From: an uncultured Chloroflexota bacterium
GTDB taxonomy: Bacteria > Chloroflexota > Anaerolineae > Anaerolineales > Anaerolineaceae
Assembly: GCA_902795255.1 (NCBI GenBank)
Contig: CADBKS010000101.1
Coordinates: 5,923 to 23,884, forward strand
Direction of reading: 5' to 3'
Length of the DNA stretch: 17,962 bases
The translations under genes and the position numbers were made by a program. Shown here piece by piece: positions 1 to 7,020 of the stretch; position 1 is the first letter of the stretch, and every line of letters begins with the position of its first letter. The notes under the pieces were generated by a model. That model did not search any database. It saw nothing but the letters and a program-made list of their open reading frames with translations, and was not told the DNA's origin.

Positions 1-1
1 G

Positions 2-391
2 GTGGCCAGGGAGTTTCCTGCCAAAGTCCTCCGCCTGGCGGCCCGGTACTGGCCGGGAGCGCTGACCATTATTATCCGCAAAAAAGACGGCCTGCCCTCC
101 GACCTGACCTCCAATGATCTGGTCGGCCTGCGCATTCCCGACCTGGATTTCACCCGCGAACTGATCCGGATCACCGGTCCGCTTGCGGTCACCTCAGCCA
201 ACATCTCCGGCGAACCGCCCGCAAAATCGGTCTGCGAATTTGCCGAAGCGATCGGGGACCGGCTGGATCTCATCATCGACGGCGGTCCCAGCAGCGGAGG
301 GGTGCCCTCCTCCGTGATCAACTGCGCGGCCGAACCGGCCGTCATTCTCCGCGAAGGCGCGATCCCCGGAAAGGAGCTGATGGCGTGCTGA
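2..391 (+). CDS. L-threonylcarbamoyladenylate synthase (Sua5/YrdC/YciO family), C-terminal part
   Basis: This is a 3' fragment; the reading frame is open to the left edge, so the true start lies outside the window. The family makes threonylcarbamoyl-AMP from threonine, bicarbonate and ATP for the tRNA t6A modification, in the cytoplasm. Visible YrdC-fold signatures are PGALTIII near the start, VGLRIPD, the nucleotide-binding region PLAVTSANISGEPPA, and IDGGPSSGGVPSSVI, followed by a short REGAIP tail. The roughly 129 residues seen match the second half of a YrdC domain of about 200 residues. No separate Sua5 C-terminal domain follows, so this is the short form. The stop overlaps the GTG start of the lipoprotein gene, which suggests an operon. 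The family call is firm; whether it is the main t6A enzyme or a YciO-like paralogue cannot be decided from a fragment. Confidence 0.9.
   Translation: MAREFPAKVLRLAARYWPGALTIIIRKKDGLPSDLTSNDLVGLRIPDLDFTRELIRITGPLAVTSANISGEPPAKSVCEFAEAIGDRLDLIIDGGPSSGGVPSSVINCAAEPAVILREGAIPGKELMAC
371..376 (+). promoter_or_regulatory. Shine-Dalgarno AAGGAG supporting a GTG start at 385
   Basis: AAGGAG sits 8 nt before the GTG at 385. This favours GTG as the start of the lipoprotein gene. The nearby ATG at 380 is in the upstream gene's frame and reads only three codons to its stop. Confidence 0.7.
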
Positions 392-1500
392 AAAAGACCT
401 GTGCCGCATCGGTCCTGCTTGCCGGCTGCATGGCAGTTTCGGGATGTTCCGTATTCAGCCTCCAGCGGATACGGAATAAGGTCAATTCCGTCGCGGATGA
501 CCTTTTTTCGCAGAGCACGATCACGATGCCGGTCCTTGTCACCTCAACACCCACTTATACCGCATCCCCCTTTCCGACCGCCACGATCACACCGCTCCCG
601 TCCGCCACACCGACCGCCACGGATGTTGTCCCGATTGAATATGCCTCACCGACTTTCGAAGTGCTGAGCACGGCTGAAATGCCGATCTCCGCGAAGGATT
701 CGATCGGGAATATCACCGATGTTACCATTCCCGATGATACGGTCCTTGAACCGGGCCAGCTCTTCATCAAATCCTGGCGCATGACCAACACGGGACAGAG
801 CACCTGGACGGAAAATGAGACAAAACTGATGCTGGAACCGAATTATGACATGGGGATGCCTGAAGCCGTAAAAGCCATCTTCCTGCGGCCAAACGACTGG
901 ATCGATTTTACCCCCGGCGGCTGGGGAACACGCATGTACAACGTCGGCCCAGGAACGGAAGTCGACCTGGCCGTGATCCTGAAAGCGCCCCCGGAACCGG
1001 GTTCCTATCAGATCCATTTCCGCCTGGTCAATCCGGACGGAGAGATCATCCCGACCCAGTTCTGGATGCGGTTCGCCGTCAGCCGTCCGACGGAAACACC
1101 CACCCCCTCACCGACACCCGAAACACCCCAGCCGGAACCGCTGCGGTATGACTGGAACGGACGCTGGATGGTCCGGGAACCGTTCCGCACGGATGGCGCT
1201 GCCGCGCCTGCAAACGCATGGTTTTCGCAAAACGGCGAAGAACTGACCGGTTTTATTTACGATTCAGCCGGGAACCCGGTTATCGTAAAGGGAGCCCTTT
1301 CCGGAAACGGCCGGTTTTTCAACGGTGAGATCTATTACCCATGGCAGAAAGAAACAAAAGCCGTCTCCTGGCGCATGCTGGGCTCCGGAGAACAGTTTTA
1401 TGCCGTAACACCGCTCGGTGTGGCGGATGAAAACACTGTCTGCGGCGCACGCGGCGGCTATAACTTACCGGCAGACTGCGCGCTGCCGGCGGAAGGATAA
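385..1500 (+). CDS. Lipoprotein with NBR1-type Ig-like domain and Thr/Pro-rich linkers
   Basis: A 371-residue predicted lipoprotein. Residues 1-21 form a signal peptide (two Lys, a hydrophobic core, then AVSGC), so Cys21 is the likely lipidated residue; LAGC at 12-15 is an alternative but gives a very short signal. Two low-complexity Ser/Thr/Pro linkers lie at about 52-85 and 234-252. Between them, residues about 107-233 look like the NBR1-type Ig domain: a start resembling DxTIPDDTVLEPGQ, then SWRMTNTGQSTW, and an APPEPGSYQIHFRL strand near the end. The C-terminal 115 residues look like a beta-rich domain I do not recognise, with two Cys (353 and 365) that could pair. The protein probably sits outside the cytoplasmic membrane. 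Its function is unknown; glycan or protein binding is inference. The start is GTG, overlapping the upstream stop. Confidence 0.8.
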   Translation: MLKKTCAASVLLAGCMAVSGCSVFSLQRIRNKVNSVADDLFSQSTITMPVLVTSTPTYTASPFPTATITPLPSATPTATDVVPIEYASPTFEVLSTAEMPISAKDSIGNITDVTIPDDTVLEPGQLFIKSWRMTNTGQSTWTENETKLMLEPNYDMGMPEAVKAIFLRPNDWIDFTPGGWGTRMYNVGPGTEVDLAVILKAPPEPGSYQIHFRLVNPDGEIIPTQFWMRFAVSRPTETPTPSPTPETPQPEPLRYDWNGRWMVREPFRTDGAAAPANAWFSQNGEELTGFIYDSAGNPVIVKGALSGNGRFFNGEIYYPWQKETKAVSWRMLGSGEQFYAVTPLGVADENTVCGARGGYNLPADCALPAEG

Positions 1501-1505
1501 CAGAT

Positions 1506-2468
1506 ATGCTCAGGATCCCGGGTTTTATTGATATCGGAACAGAAGTCCCCGGCGGAAGCTGGCAGGAGGTCACATCGTACGCGCTTCGAAGCGGATACAC
1601 GGCATTGCTGGCCGCCCCCGTCACGGAAAGGGTCTATACCGAAAAAGCCGATGTTCTCAGCGCCCTGGATGAACCGTCCCGATCTGCGCTTTGCGACTAT
1701 GCGAAAATGGCTGTTATTACGCCCGAAAATATCCGCACCGTAGAAGAGTGGGCTTCGGAAGTTCCCGCAGCGCTGGTCGATTTTTCGGTTTTTGAGGACG
1801 CCGACAGCTTCGTCCGCATGAACCTGATCAGCCGGGTCTTCAACCGCTGGCCGGCGGAGACCCCGATCTGCGTGCGCGGGGATGAGAACCAGATCGGTTC
1901 GGCAGTCTTCATGGCGCAGGTCCACAACAAAAAAATCCATGTGTGTTCCGTAGCGACCCGGCCGGAGATCGAGATCGTCAGTGAAGCCAAACGGGACGGG
2001 CTGTCCGTCACCTGCGACATCCATCCGCTGGCCCTGCTCTTCAGCAGCGAAGCCCGCGGCAGCGCGGGACTGATCAAAAAGCTCGGCACGGAAGAGGACC
2101 GCCTGGCGCTCTGGCAGCATTTTGCCGACATCGACTGTTTCAGCTCCGCCGGCTACATCAGCCCGTCCGGCAACAGCGGCGAAGCCCTTTCAGTCATGAT
2201 GCCGCTGCTGTTTTCCATGCGGAACGCGAAAATGATCACGGATGAGGATATCCTCCGGCGCTGCTGCCTGAACCCGTCGAAGATCTTCGGGATTCCACTG
2301 GACCGGGAGACGCTGATCGAAGTGGATGACAGTGTGATCACATCCGGACATGACGCCCACCGCGGTGTCCGGATCGTCAGACTGCACGGGCAGGCGGTGC
2401 CGGAAACAGACCTTTCCGACCGGGAAAGACCGGTCCCCGCGGCACGCATCAGAGGGTTTGCAGCTTGA
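1506..2468 (+). CDS. Dihydroorotase-like protein lacking metal ligands (probable pseudoenzyme)
   Basis: A 320-residue homologue of type I dihydroorotase/amidohydrolases. The fold signatures are present: PGFID at the N-terminus, IHVCSVATR at 144-152 (family HIxHVST), VTCDIHPLALLF at 168-179 (family TCEVxPHHLL), ALSVMMPLLF at 227-236, and NPSKIFGIP at 256-264. The metal-binding residues are gone in my alignment: the HxH after FID is GTE (Gly11, Glu13), the HVS His is Ser148, the PHHL His pair is Leu175/Ala176, and the catalytic Asp in the ATDHAPH region falls at about Ala215. At 320 residues it is shorter than the usual 420 or so. Such inactive dihydroorotases are known as structural partners of aspartate transcarbamoylase, but no pyrB is in view. 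The ATG at 1506 has GGAAGGA 8 nt upstream. Family call firm; loss of activity inferred; role unknown. Confidence 0.75.
   Translation: MLRIPGFIDIGTEVPGGSWQEVTSYALRSGYTALLAAPVTERVYTEKADVLSALDEPSRSALCDYAKMAVITPENIRTVEEWASEVPAALVDFSVFEDADSFVRMNLISRVFNRWPAETPICVRGDENQIGSAVFMAQVHNKKIHVCSVATRPEIEIVSEAKRDGLSVTCDIHPLALLFSSEARGSAGLIKKLGTEEDRLALWQHFADIDCFSSAGYISPSGNSGEALSVMMPLLFSMRNAKMITDEDILRRCCLNPSKIFGIPLDRETLIEVDDSVITSGHDAHRGVRIVRLHGQAVPETDLSDRERPVPAARIRGFAA
2451..2456 (+). promoter_or_regulatory. Shine-Dalgarno AGAGGG supporting a TTG start at 2465
   Basis: AGAGGG lies 8 nt before TTG at 2465. The TTG overlaps the upstream TGA as TTGA, so the lipoate ligase gene appears to start at TTG with translational coupling. 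No upstream in-frame ATG is needed, because the family's N-terminus begins here. Confidence 0.6.
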
Positions 2469-3466
2469 TCCACATTCCCAACTCCGGCCATGAAGCAGCG
2501 CTGAACCTGGCTGCGGAAGAATACATTCTGACCGGATCCGGGATCAGCGATACCGTCCTGTTTTTTTACATCAATGCGCCGTCCGTCATCATCGGGCGGC
2601 ACCAGAACGCATACGATGAGATCGACCGGGACTATGCCGAAGCACACGGCATCCGGGTCGTCCGGCGCTGTTCCGGCGGCGGTGCTGTCTATCATGACAC
2701 CGGAAACCTGAATTACAGTTTTATCACCCCCGGAGCCCGGAATGCGTCCGCCGATTTTTCGCTGCTGCTCAGGCCGATGCTCGAAGCGCTCCGCAGTCTC
2801 GGGCTGCCGGCTGAGCTGTCCGGGCGGAATGACCTGACCCTCCGCGGCGCGAAATTTTCCGGAAATGCTTACTATCATAACCGCAGCGGTTCGGTCGTCC
2901 ACGGGACGATCCTGTTTGATTCGGATCTGGATGTATTGGGGAAAGTCCTGCGTCCGGACCCCGGGAAACTTTCCGAAAAAGGGGTCCGCTCGGTCCGCAG
3001 CCGGGTGTGCTGCATCAAAAACGAACTGAAAGGGATCCCCGACACGAAATCCCTTCAGGCGGCGATCCTGGACTGCTTTAACACCGGAGGAAACCTGCAG
3101 ATCCGGGAGCTTTCCGACGCGGACAGGGAAACTGTCAGCGCCATTGCGGACCGGCGCTACCGGAACGACAACTGGACCTACGGAGCATCCCCGGTCTGGA
3201 ATGTCCGGCATAAATTCCGCACCGCGGCTGGCCGGATCGATTTCCGGGCGGAAGTCAGCGGCGGTACTGTCCGCAGCGCCCGATTTTTCGGGGATTTTTT
3301 CTGCGCGGCCGAGATCGAAAATCTGGAAAAAGATCTTACCGGCATATCCTGGCAGCCCGAGGTATTAAAAGACACGCTCTGCCGGTTTTCATGGCAGAGC
3401 TTCTTTCCTGATCTTCCGGCAGATGAATTTACGGATGCGGTTTTCAGCAGGAAAGCAGATGAGTGA
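2465..3466 (+). CDS. lplA: Lipoate-protein ligase A
   Basis: A 333-residue cytoplasmic ligase that activates free lipoate with ATP and attaches it to a lysine on lipoyl domains (E2 subunits, GcvH). The biotin/lipoate ligase domain fills residues 1 to about 240: SVIIGRHQN (40-48), the lipoate/ATP-binding loop RRCSGGGAVYHDTGNLNYSF (67-86), and the catalytic-type Lys130 in GAKFSGNA, followed by HGTILFDSDL. An LplA C-terminal accessory domain follows from about 245 (NWTYGASP, then RFFGDFF). Full length for the two-domain LplA type, which favours a complete scavenging ligase over LipM/LipL. It starts with TTG, overlapping the upstream stop, and ends tail to tail with the thiolase gene, overlapping it by 23 bp. 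No lipoylated target protein is encoded nearby. Confidence 0.93.
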   Translation: MIHIPNSGHEAALNLAAEEYILTGSGISDTVLFFYINAPSVIIGRHQNAYDEIDRDYAEAHGIRVVRRCSGGGAVYHDTGNLNYSFITPGARNASADFSLLLRPMLEALRSLGLPAELSGRNDLTLRGAKFSGNAYYHNRSGSVVHGTILFDSDLDVLGKVLRPDPGKLSEKGVRSVRSRVCCIKNELKGIPDTKSLQAAILDCFNTGGNLQIRELSDADRETVSAIADRRYRNDNWTYGASPVWNVRHKFRTAAGRIDFRAEVSGGTVRSARFFGDFFCAAEIENLEKDLTGISWQPEVLKDTLCRFSWQSFFPDLPADEFTDAVFSRKADE

Positions 3467-4580
3467 CGGCCGTGCCGCCCAGTCCGCCGGTACACTGCGT
3501 AAAGGCCGTTCTCACCTTATCGATCTGACACCTGCCGGCTTCCCCGCGGATCTGCAGCGCAGCTTCCGCGACCTGATAAGCGCCGGAAGCTCCCAGCGGG
3601 TTCCCGCGCCCGAGACAGCCTCCCATCGATGAATAATAGCGGCCGTCCGGCTTCCAGCCCTCACCTGACGGAGCAAGCCCGATCGCTTCCCGGGTGAGGA
3701 TCGCATCGATCGAAAACGCATCCCAGAGTTCCCAGATATCAACAGCGTCCGGCGGGATATTCGCCTGCCGGAAAGCTTTTTCGGCAGAGGCGGCACATGA
3801 TCCGTAATGCAGCAGATTTTTTCGGTCGTGCAGCGAAAGCGGTGCGATCGCGTTCGCGCTCCCGATGATCCGCACCGGCACATGGGAAAATCCGGCAGGC
3901 AGTTTATCCGCGCGCGTGATCACCAGCGCGGCCGCCCCGTCAGCCAGTGCCGCACAGTCATACATTCCGAGCGGCGCGTTCGAAAGGCTCTGCTTTGACA
4001 ATTTCTCCTGATCCAGGCGGATGTGATAAAAGGCATTCGGGTTCCCGCAGGCCTGGTTATAGGCATTCAGGGACATGCAGTCCAGTACATCCCGGTCCAG
4101 CTCGAATTCCACCATGTAGCGTCTGGCAAGCAATGCTGCACCGGACGGGATCGTCATGCCGGCCATGGTTTCATACTCATAATTAAGCGTCAGGTCCTGC
4201 GTCTGGGCGGCTTTTGTCCCGGTGTTTTCCGTGATCTTTTCGATCCCAAGCGCCACGGCCGTATCCACAAAACCGGATCTCACCGCCAGGTAAGCGGCCC
4301 GCACGGCCGCACCGCCGGAGGCACCCGCAGCTTCAAGTGTGCTGGCTTCCGCCCCGGTCAGTCCGGCTTCATCAGCGATCAGCGCAGCCAGGTTGGTCTG
4401 GTGGGTCAGGATCGATGCAAAAGCGTTTCCGGCAAACAGTGCCTGCGGCGCCATACCGCCGCTGTCCGCGATTGCGGCACGGACCGCGCGGGCACCCATT
4501 TTCCGCAGGCTGAGGTCCCAGTGTTCCCCGACCGGGACCATCCCGATCCCCGCAATGATAATATCGTCATTCAGGTTCAT
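3444..4580 (-). CDS. Archaeal/SCP2-type thiolase homologue with substituted active-site residues
   Basis: A 378-residue thiolase-fold protein of the acetyl-CoA acetyltransferase type that partners HMG-CoA synthase in archaea. Family hallmarks are present: PVGEHWDLS near 16-24, NAPLGMYDCAALADGAAALV (201-220), and GRGNPLGASGAYQ (324-336). The key residues are not. The nucleophilic Cys of EAACASG is Gly86 (EAAGASGG), the His of the xHDAF motif is Trp286 (ELWDAFS), the GHPxGAxG His is Asn327 (GNPLGASG), and the C-terminal HNxGG region reads TQCTGG (361-366). By established thiolase chemistry, without the Cys it should not form an acyl-enzyme. It is the last gene of the mevalonate operon, 8 nt after the synthase stop. 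It may be a scaffold, an acyl-CoA binding subunit, or an enzyme with new chemistry. The fold call is firm; inactivity is inferred. Confidence 0.85.
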   Translation of the reverse strand: MNLNDDIIIAGIGMVPVGEHWDLSLRKMGARAVRAAIADSGGMAPQALFAGNAFASILTHQTNLAALIADEAGLTGAEASTLEAAGASGGAAVRAAYLAVRSGFVDTAVALGIEKITENTGTKAAQTQDLTLNYEYETMAGMTIPSGAALLARRYMVEFELDRDVLDCMSLNAYNQACGNPNAFYHIRLDQEKLSKQSLSNAPLGMYDCAALADGAAALVITRADKLPAGFSHVPVRIIGSANAIAPLSLHDRKNLLHYGSCAASAEKAFRQANIPPDAVDIWELWDAFSIDAILTREAIGLAPSGEGWKPDGRYYSSMGGCLGRGNPLGASGAYQVAEAALQIRGEAGRCQIDKVRTAFTQCTGGLGGTAVTHLLSC

Positions 4581-4588
4581 ACCGGATC

Positions 4589-5644
4589 CTACTTCATCAC
4601 ATATTCACCGCGGTAGCGGGCATACGTCGCGTAATCGATCTCGGTCCGGCGGCGGATATAGGTCTGTGTAAAAGGCGCCAGGTCCCGGATCTCGCGGATC
4701 TTTTCGGTTACCGTCAGGGAGAAAGCATCCGAACCGGCACCTGAGCCGAAGCTCGCAGCGAAGATGCGGTCTCCCGGTTCAGCCACATCCAGGATCGCCG
4801 AGATTCCCAGCAGGACCGCGCCGGAATAGGTATTCCCGATCACCGGGGAAAGCAGTCCCGTCTCGATCTGTTCGGGGGTGAAGCCCATATCTTTCGCGAC
4901 CTTCTGCGGGAATTTCTGATTCGGCTGATGGAATACCGCGAAACGATAGTCGGACGGTTTGGTTCCGCTTTCTTCCAGAAAATGCCGGATCGAATTTTCC
5001 ACATGATAAAAATAGGCCGGTTCACCGGTAAAACGCTGCCCGTGTTCCGGATACTTCTCATGCTGGCGGCGCCAGAAATCCGGCGTGTCCGTCACAAAGG
5101 AAAACAGCCCGTCGATCACCGCGGCAGATTCCTCCGCCGGGCCGATGATCACAGCCGCACCGCCCGCACCCGCTGTGTACTCCAGCACATCACCGGGCCG
5201 GCCCTGTGCCGTATCCATACCGCAGGCCAGCGCGTATTTTCCCATTCCGGAGCTGACCAGGCCCATCGCCATCGTCATCGCTTCGGTCCCCGCTTTGCAG
5301 GCGAACTCCGTATCTGCTGCGGAGATGGCGGGCCCCGCCCCGATCGCTTCGGAGACGATGGTCCCGCTCGGCTTCACCGCGTAGGGATGGGATTCCGAGC
5401 CGATCCAGACTGCCCGCAGCTCCTGCGGATCGATCCGGGAACGCTTTAACGCGTTCCGGCAGGCTTCGATCGCCATCGTGATCACATCCTCATCCAGACC
5501 CGGCACAGACTTTTCTTTGATCAATCCTTTTGCCCCATCATGCCAGATCCGGCCGATCTCTTTATCCGGGATCCGGTAGCGGGGAATATAAGCCCCGTAG
5601 CCGACGATCCCGACCTTTTTTTCCGGTTTCATAATATGATGCAT
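4589..5644 (-). CDS. Hydroxymethylglutaryl-CoA synthase (archaeal type)
   Basis: A 351-residue HMG-CoA synthase that condenses acetyl-CoA with acetoacetyl-CoA to give HMG-CoA, the first committed step toward mevalonate and isoprenoids, in the cytoplasm. The catalytic triad looks intact: Glu84 in [11 protein letters not shown], the nucleophile Cys116 in [11 protein letters not shown], and His239 in [17 protein letters not shown] (270-276) and [11 protein letters not shown] (298-308) are also typical. The length matches archaeal and Chloroflexota enzymes (about 345-350) rather than the longer Firmicutes MvaS. The ATG at 5644 is preceded by an AGAGGA-like site inside the end of the reductase gene; a second ATG four codons in is possible. 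It lies 4 nt after the reductase stop and 8 nt before the thiolase homologue. Confidence 0.93.
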   Translation of the reverse strand: MHHIMKPEKKVGIVGYGAYIPRYRIPDKEIGRIWHDGAKGLIKEKSVPGLDEDVITMAIEACRNALKRSRIDPQELRAVWIGSESHPYAVKPSGTIVSEAIGAGPAISAADTEFACKAGTEAMTMAMGLVSSGMGKYALACGMDTAQGRPGDVLEYTAGAGGAAVIIGPAEESAAVIDGLFSFVTDTPDFWRRQHEKYPEHGQRFTGEPAYFYHVENSIRHFLEESGTKPSDYRFAVFHQPNQKFPQKVAKDMGFTPEQIETGLLSPVIGNTYSGAVLLGISAILDVAEPGDRIFAASFGSGAGSDAFSLTVTEKIREIRDLAPFTQTYIRRRTEIDYATYARYRGEYVMK

Positions 5645-5648
5645 GGAT

Positions 5649-6932
5649 CTATTCCTCTTTCAATTCGGCGGCAGCCAGTTCTGCCGCATAAGAAGCTGAG
5701 ACCCGGTTTTCGCGCACCATCCGTGCAGCGATCCGGTCAGCGGCTTCTCCCCGCGCACCGGCGGCGACCGCCATCTGTTTCGCGTGAAGGCTCATATGGC
5801 CGCGCTGGATCCCTTCCGTGGAAAGGGCCTTCATGGCAGCAAGATTCTGAGCCAGCCCGACAGCCGCGAGCACTCCCGCCAGTTCCTGAGCGCTCCCCGC
5901 TCCGAGGAGGCGCAGTGAAGCCGCGGCTCCCGGATGGACTTTTGTCGCTCCGCCCGCGGTCCCGACCGCCAGCGGCAGTTCAATATTCCCGATCAGGTTC
6001 CCCGTTTCCGGGTCTTTTCTCCAATGGCTCAGCGGACGGATCACACCGTCACGGGCGGCCCAGGCATGCGCGCCGGCTTCCGCGGCGCGCCAGTCATTGC
6101 CGATGGCCATAATGACCGCATCGATGCCATTCATGATCCCTTTGTTATGGGTCACGGCCCGGTAGGGATCCGCCTCTGCAAAAGCCGCTGCTTCCAGGAT
6201 CCGCGTGACGACTTCATCCCCGCTCCAGTCTTTAAAAGCAAGCGCGGCAGCCGGCACGGAACAGGAAGCCCTGGCCAGCCGCCGGTCGGCAAGATTGCTC
6301 AGAATCCTGAGGCGGACCGTTCCGCCGCTGATCTTTTCAACAGCCGGCGCGATATATTCCAGCGCCGTATCGATCAGGTTCGCCCCCATCACATCACGGA
6401 CATCCATGATCAGATGCAGGACAAGCATCGGTCCGATCTGCGTTTCGGGAAATTCTCTCAGTTCAATACCGGCCGGTCCGCCGCCCCGTTTGAGCAGGTT
6501 CGGACAGCTTTCAGCAGCGAGCCGCAGCAGTTCACCGCTGTTCGTCTCCAGCTGTTCACGGCTTTTCCGCAGGTCTGTAAGCCCGAGGATCTGCAGCTGT
6601 CCGATCATACGGGGAGCGTCCGCCTCAGCCGCAAAGCCGCCGCCGGCTTTCGCGATCCCCGCACCGTTGGAAGCCGCGGCGACCACAGAAGGTTCCTCGA
6701 CAGCCATCGGCACGATATACGGCTTTCCGTTGACCACGAAATTCCGCGCGATCCCCAGCGGGAGGGCATAGCGGCCGATCACATTTTCGATCATCCGGTC
6801 TGCGGTTTCTTCGCTCAATCCGCCTTCAGCGGAATAAGCCGCCAGATCCTCAGCGGAACATCCGGTCTCCTGACAAAGGACCGCTCTGCGTTCCGTTATT
6901 GACATCTGATAAAATTTCTTCATCTCACTCAT
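5649..6932 (-). CDS. Hydroxymethylglutaryl-CoA reductase, class II
   Basis: A 427-residue soluble reductase that converts HMG-CoA to mevalonate with NAD(P)H. Class II features are clear: [19 protein letters not shown], then [10 protein letters not shown], the coenzyme motif DVMGAN (180-185), [13 protein letters not shown] (261-273), [12 protein letters not shown] (278-289), and [12 protein letters not shown] (377-388). The catalytic residues Glu80, Lys264, Asp280 and His379 line up with those of the Pseudomonas mevalonii enzyme (Glu83, Lys267, Asp283, His381). There is no membrane segment. Class II enzymes are often called degradative, but its place before HMG-CoA synthase argues for biosynthesis here. 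It is the first gene of its operon. [12 protein letters not shown] matches the family N-terminus, so the start is ATG 6932 or ATG 6923; neither has a good Shine-Dalgarno. Confidence 0.94.
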   Translation of the reverse strand: MSEMKKFYQMSITERRAVLCQETGCSAEDLAAYSAEGGLSEETADRMIENVIGRYALPLGIARNFVVNGKPYIVPMAVEEPSVVAAASNGAGIAKAGGGFAAEADAPRMIGQLQILGLTDLRKSREQLETNSGELLRLAAESCPNLLKRGGGPAGIELREFPETQIGPMLVLHLIMDVRDVMGANLIDTALEYIAPAVEKISGGTVRLRILSNLADRRLARASCSVPAAALAFKDWSGDEVVTRILEAAAFAEADPYRAVTHNKGIMNGIDAVIMAIGNDWRAAEAGAHAWAARDGVIRPLSHWRKDPETGNLIGNIELPLAVGTAGGATKVHPGAAASLRLLGAGSAQELAGVLAAVGLAQNLAAMKALSTEGIQRGHMSLHAKQMAVAAGARGEAADRIAARMVRENRVSASYAAELAAAELKEE

Positions 6933-6940
6933 AGGAAATG

Positions 6941-6946
6941 ATTATA
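6941..6946 (-). promoter_or_regulatory. Candidate -10 box (TATAAT) of the mevalonate operon
   Basis: On the minus strand a perfect TATAAT ends 8 nt before ATG 6932 (TATAAT CATTTCCT ATG). A start site about 7 nt downstream would fall at or next to the ATG, so the mRNA may be leaderless; no Shine-Dalgarno is seen. No consensus -35 lies at 16-18 bp. The nearest TTGATA copies are at 12 and 22 bp, inside the 10-bp repeats. Pattern-based only. Confidence 0.45.
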
Positions 6947-6955
6947 ACCGACGGG

Positions 6956-6975
6956 AGCTATCAAAAGCTATCAAA
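6956..6975 (-). repeat. Two perfect 10-bp direct repeats (TTTGATAGCT twice) upstream of the -10 box
   Basis: Plus-strand AGCTATCAAA occurs twice in tandem, with further A after it. The period of 10 bp puts both copies on one face of the helix, and they fill the place where a -35 element would be. This fits a regulator binding site for the mevalonate operon, but chance in an A/T-rich intergenic stretch is possible. No regulator gene is in the window. Confidence 0.5.
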
Positions 6976-7020
6976 AGGGGGATTCTCCGTCAAAACAGGA
7001 CACCCTCAGCCGCCCGGCCA

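Noticed and set aside
2153..3211. Long minus-strand open frame opposite the dihydroorotase-like and lplA genes
   Set aside because: It is antisense to two genes with clear protein families, has no domain I recognise, and is rich in Pro, Arg and Asp as expected from reading coding DNA backwards.
5934..6902. Long plus-strand open frame opposite HMG-CoA reductase
   Set aside because: It is antisense to a fully conserved class II reductase. No family motif or ribosome binding site was found, and its composition is typical of a shadow frame.
6976..7020. Possible terminator after the GT39-like gene
   Set aside because: The stretch is GC-rich but I found no inverted repeat followed by a T run on the minus strand.
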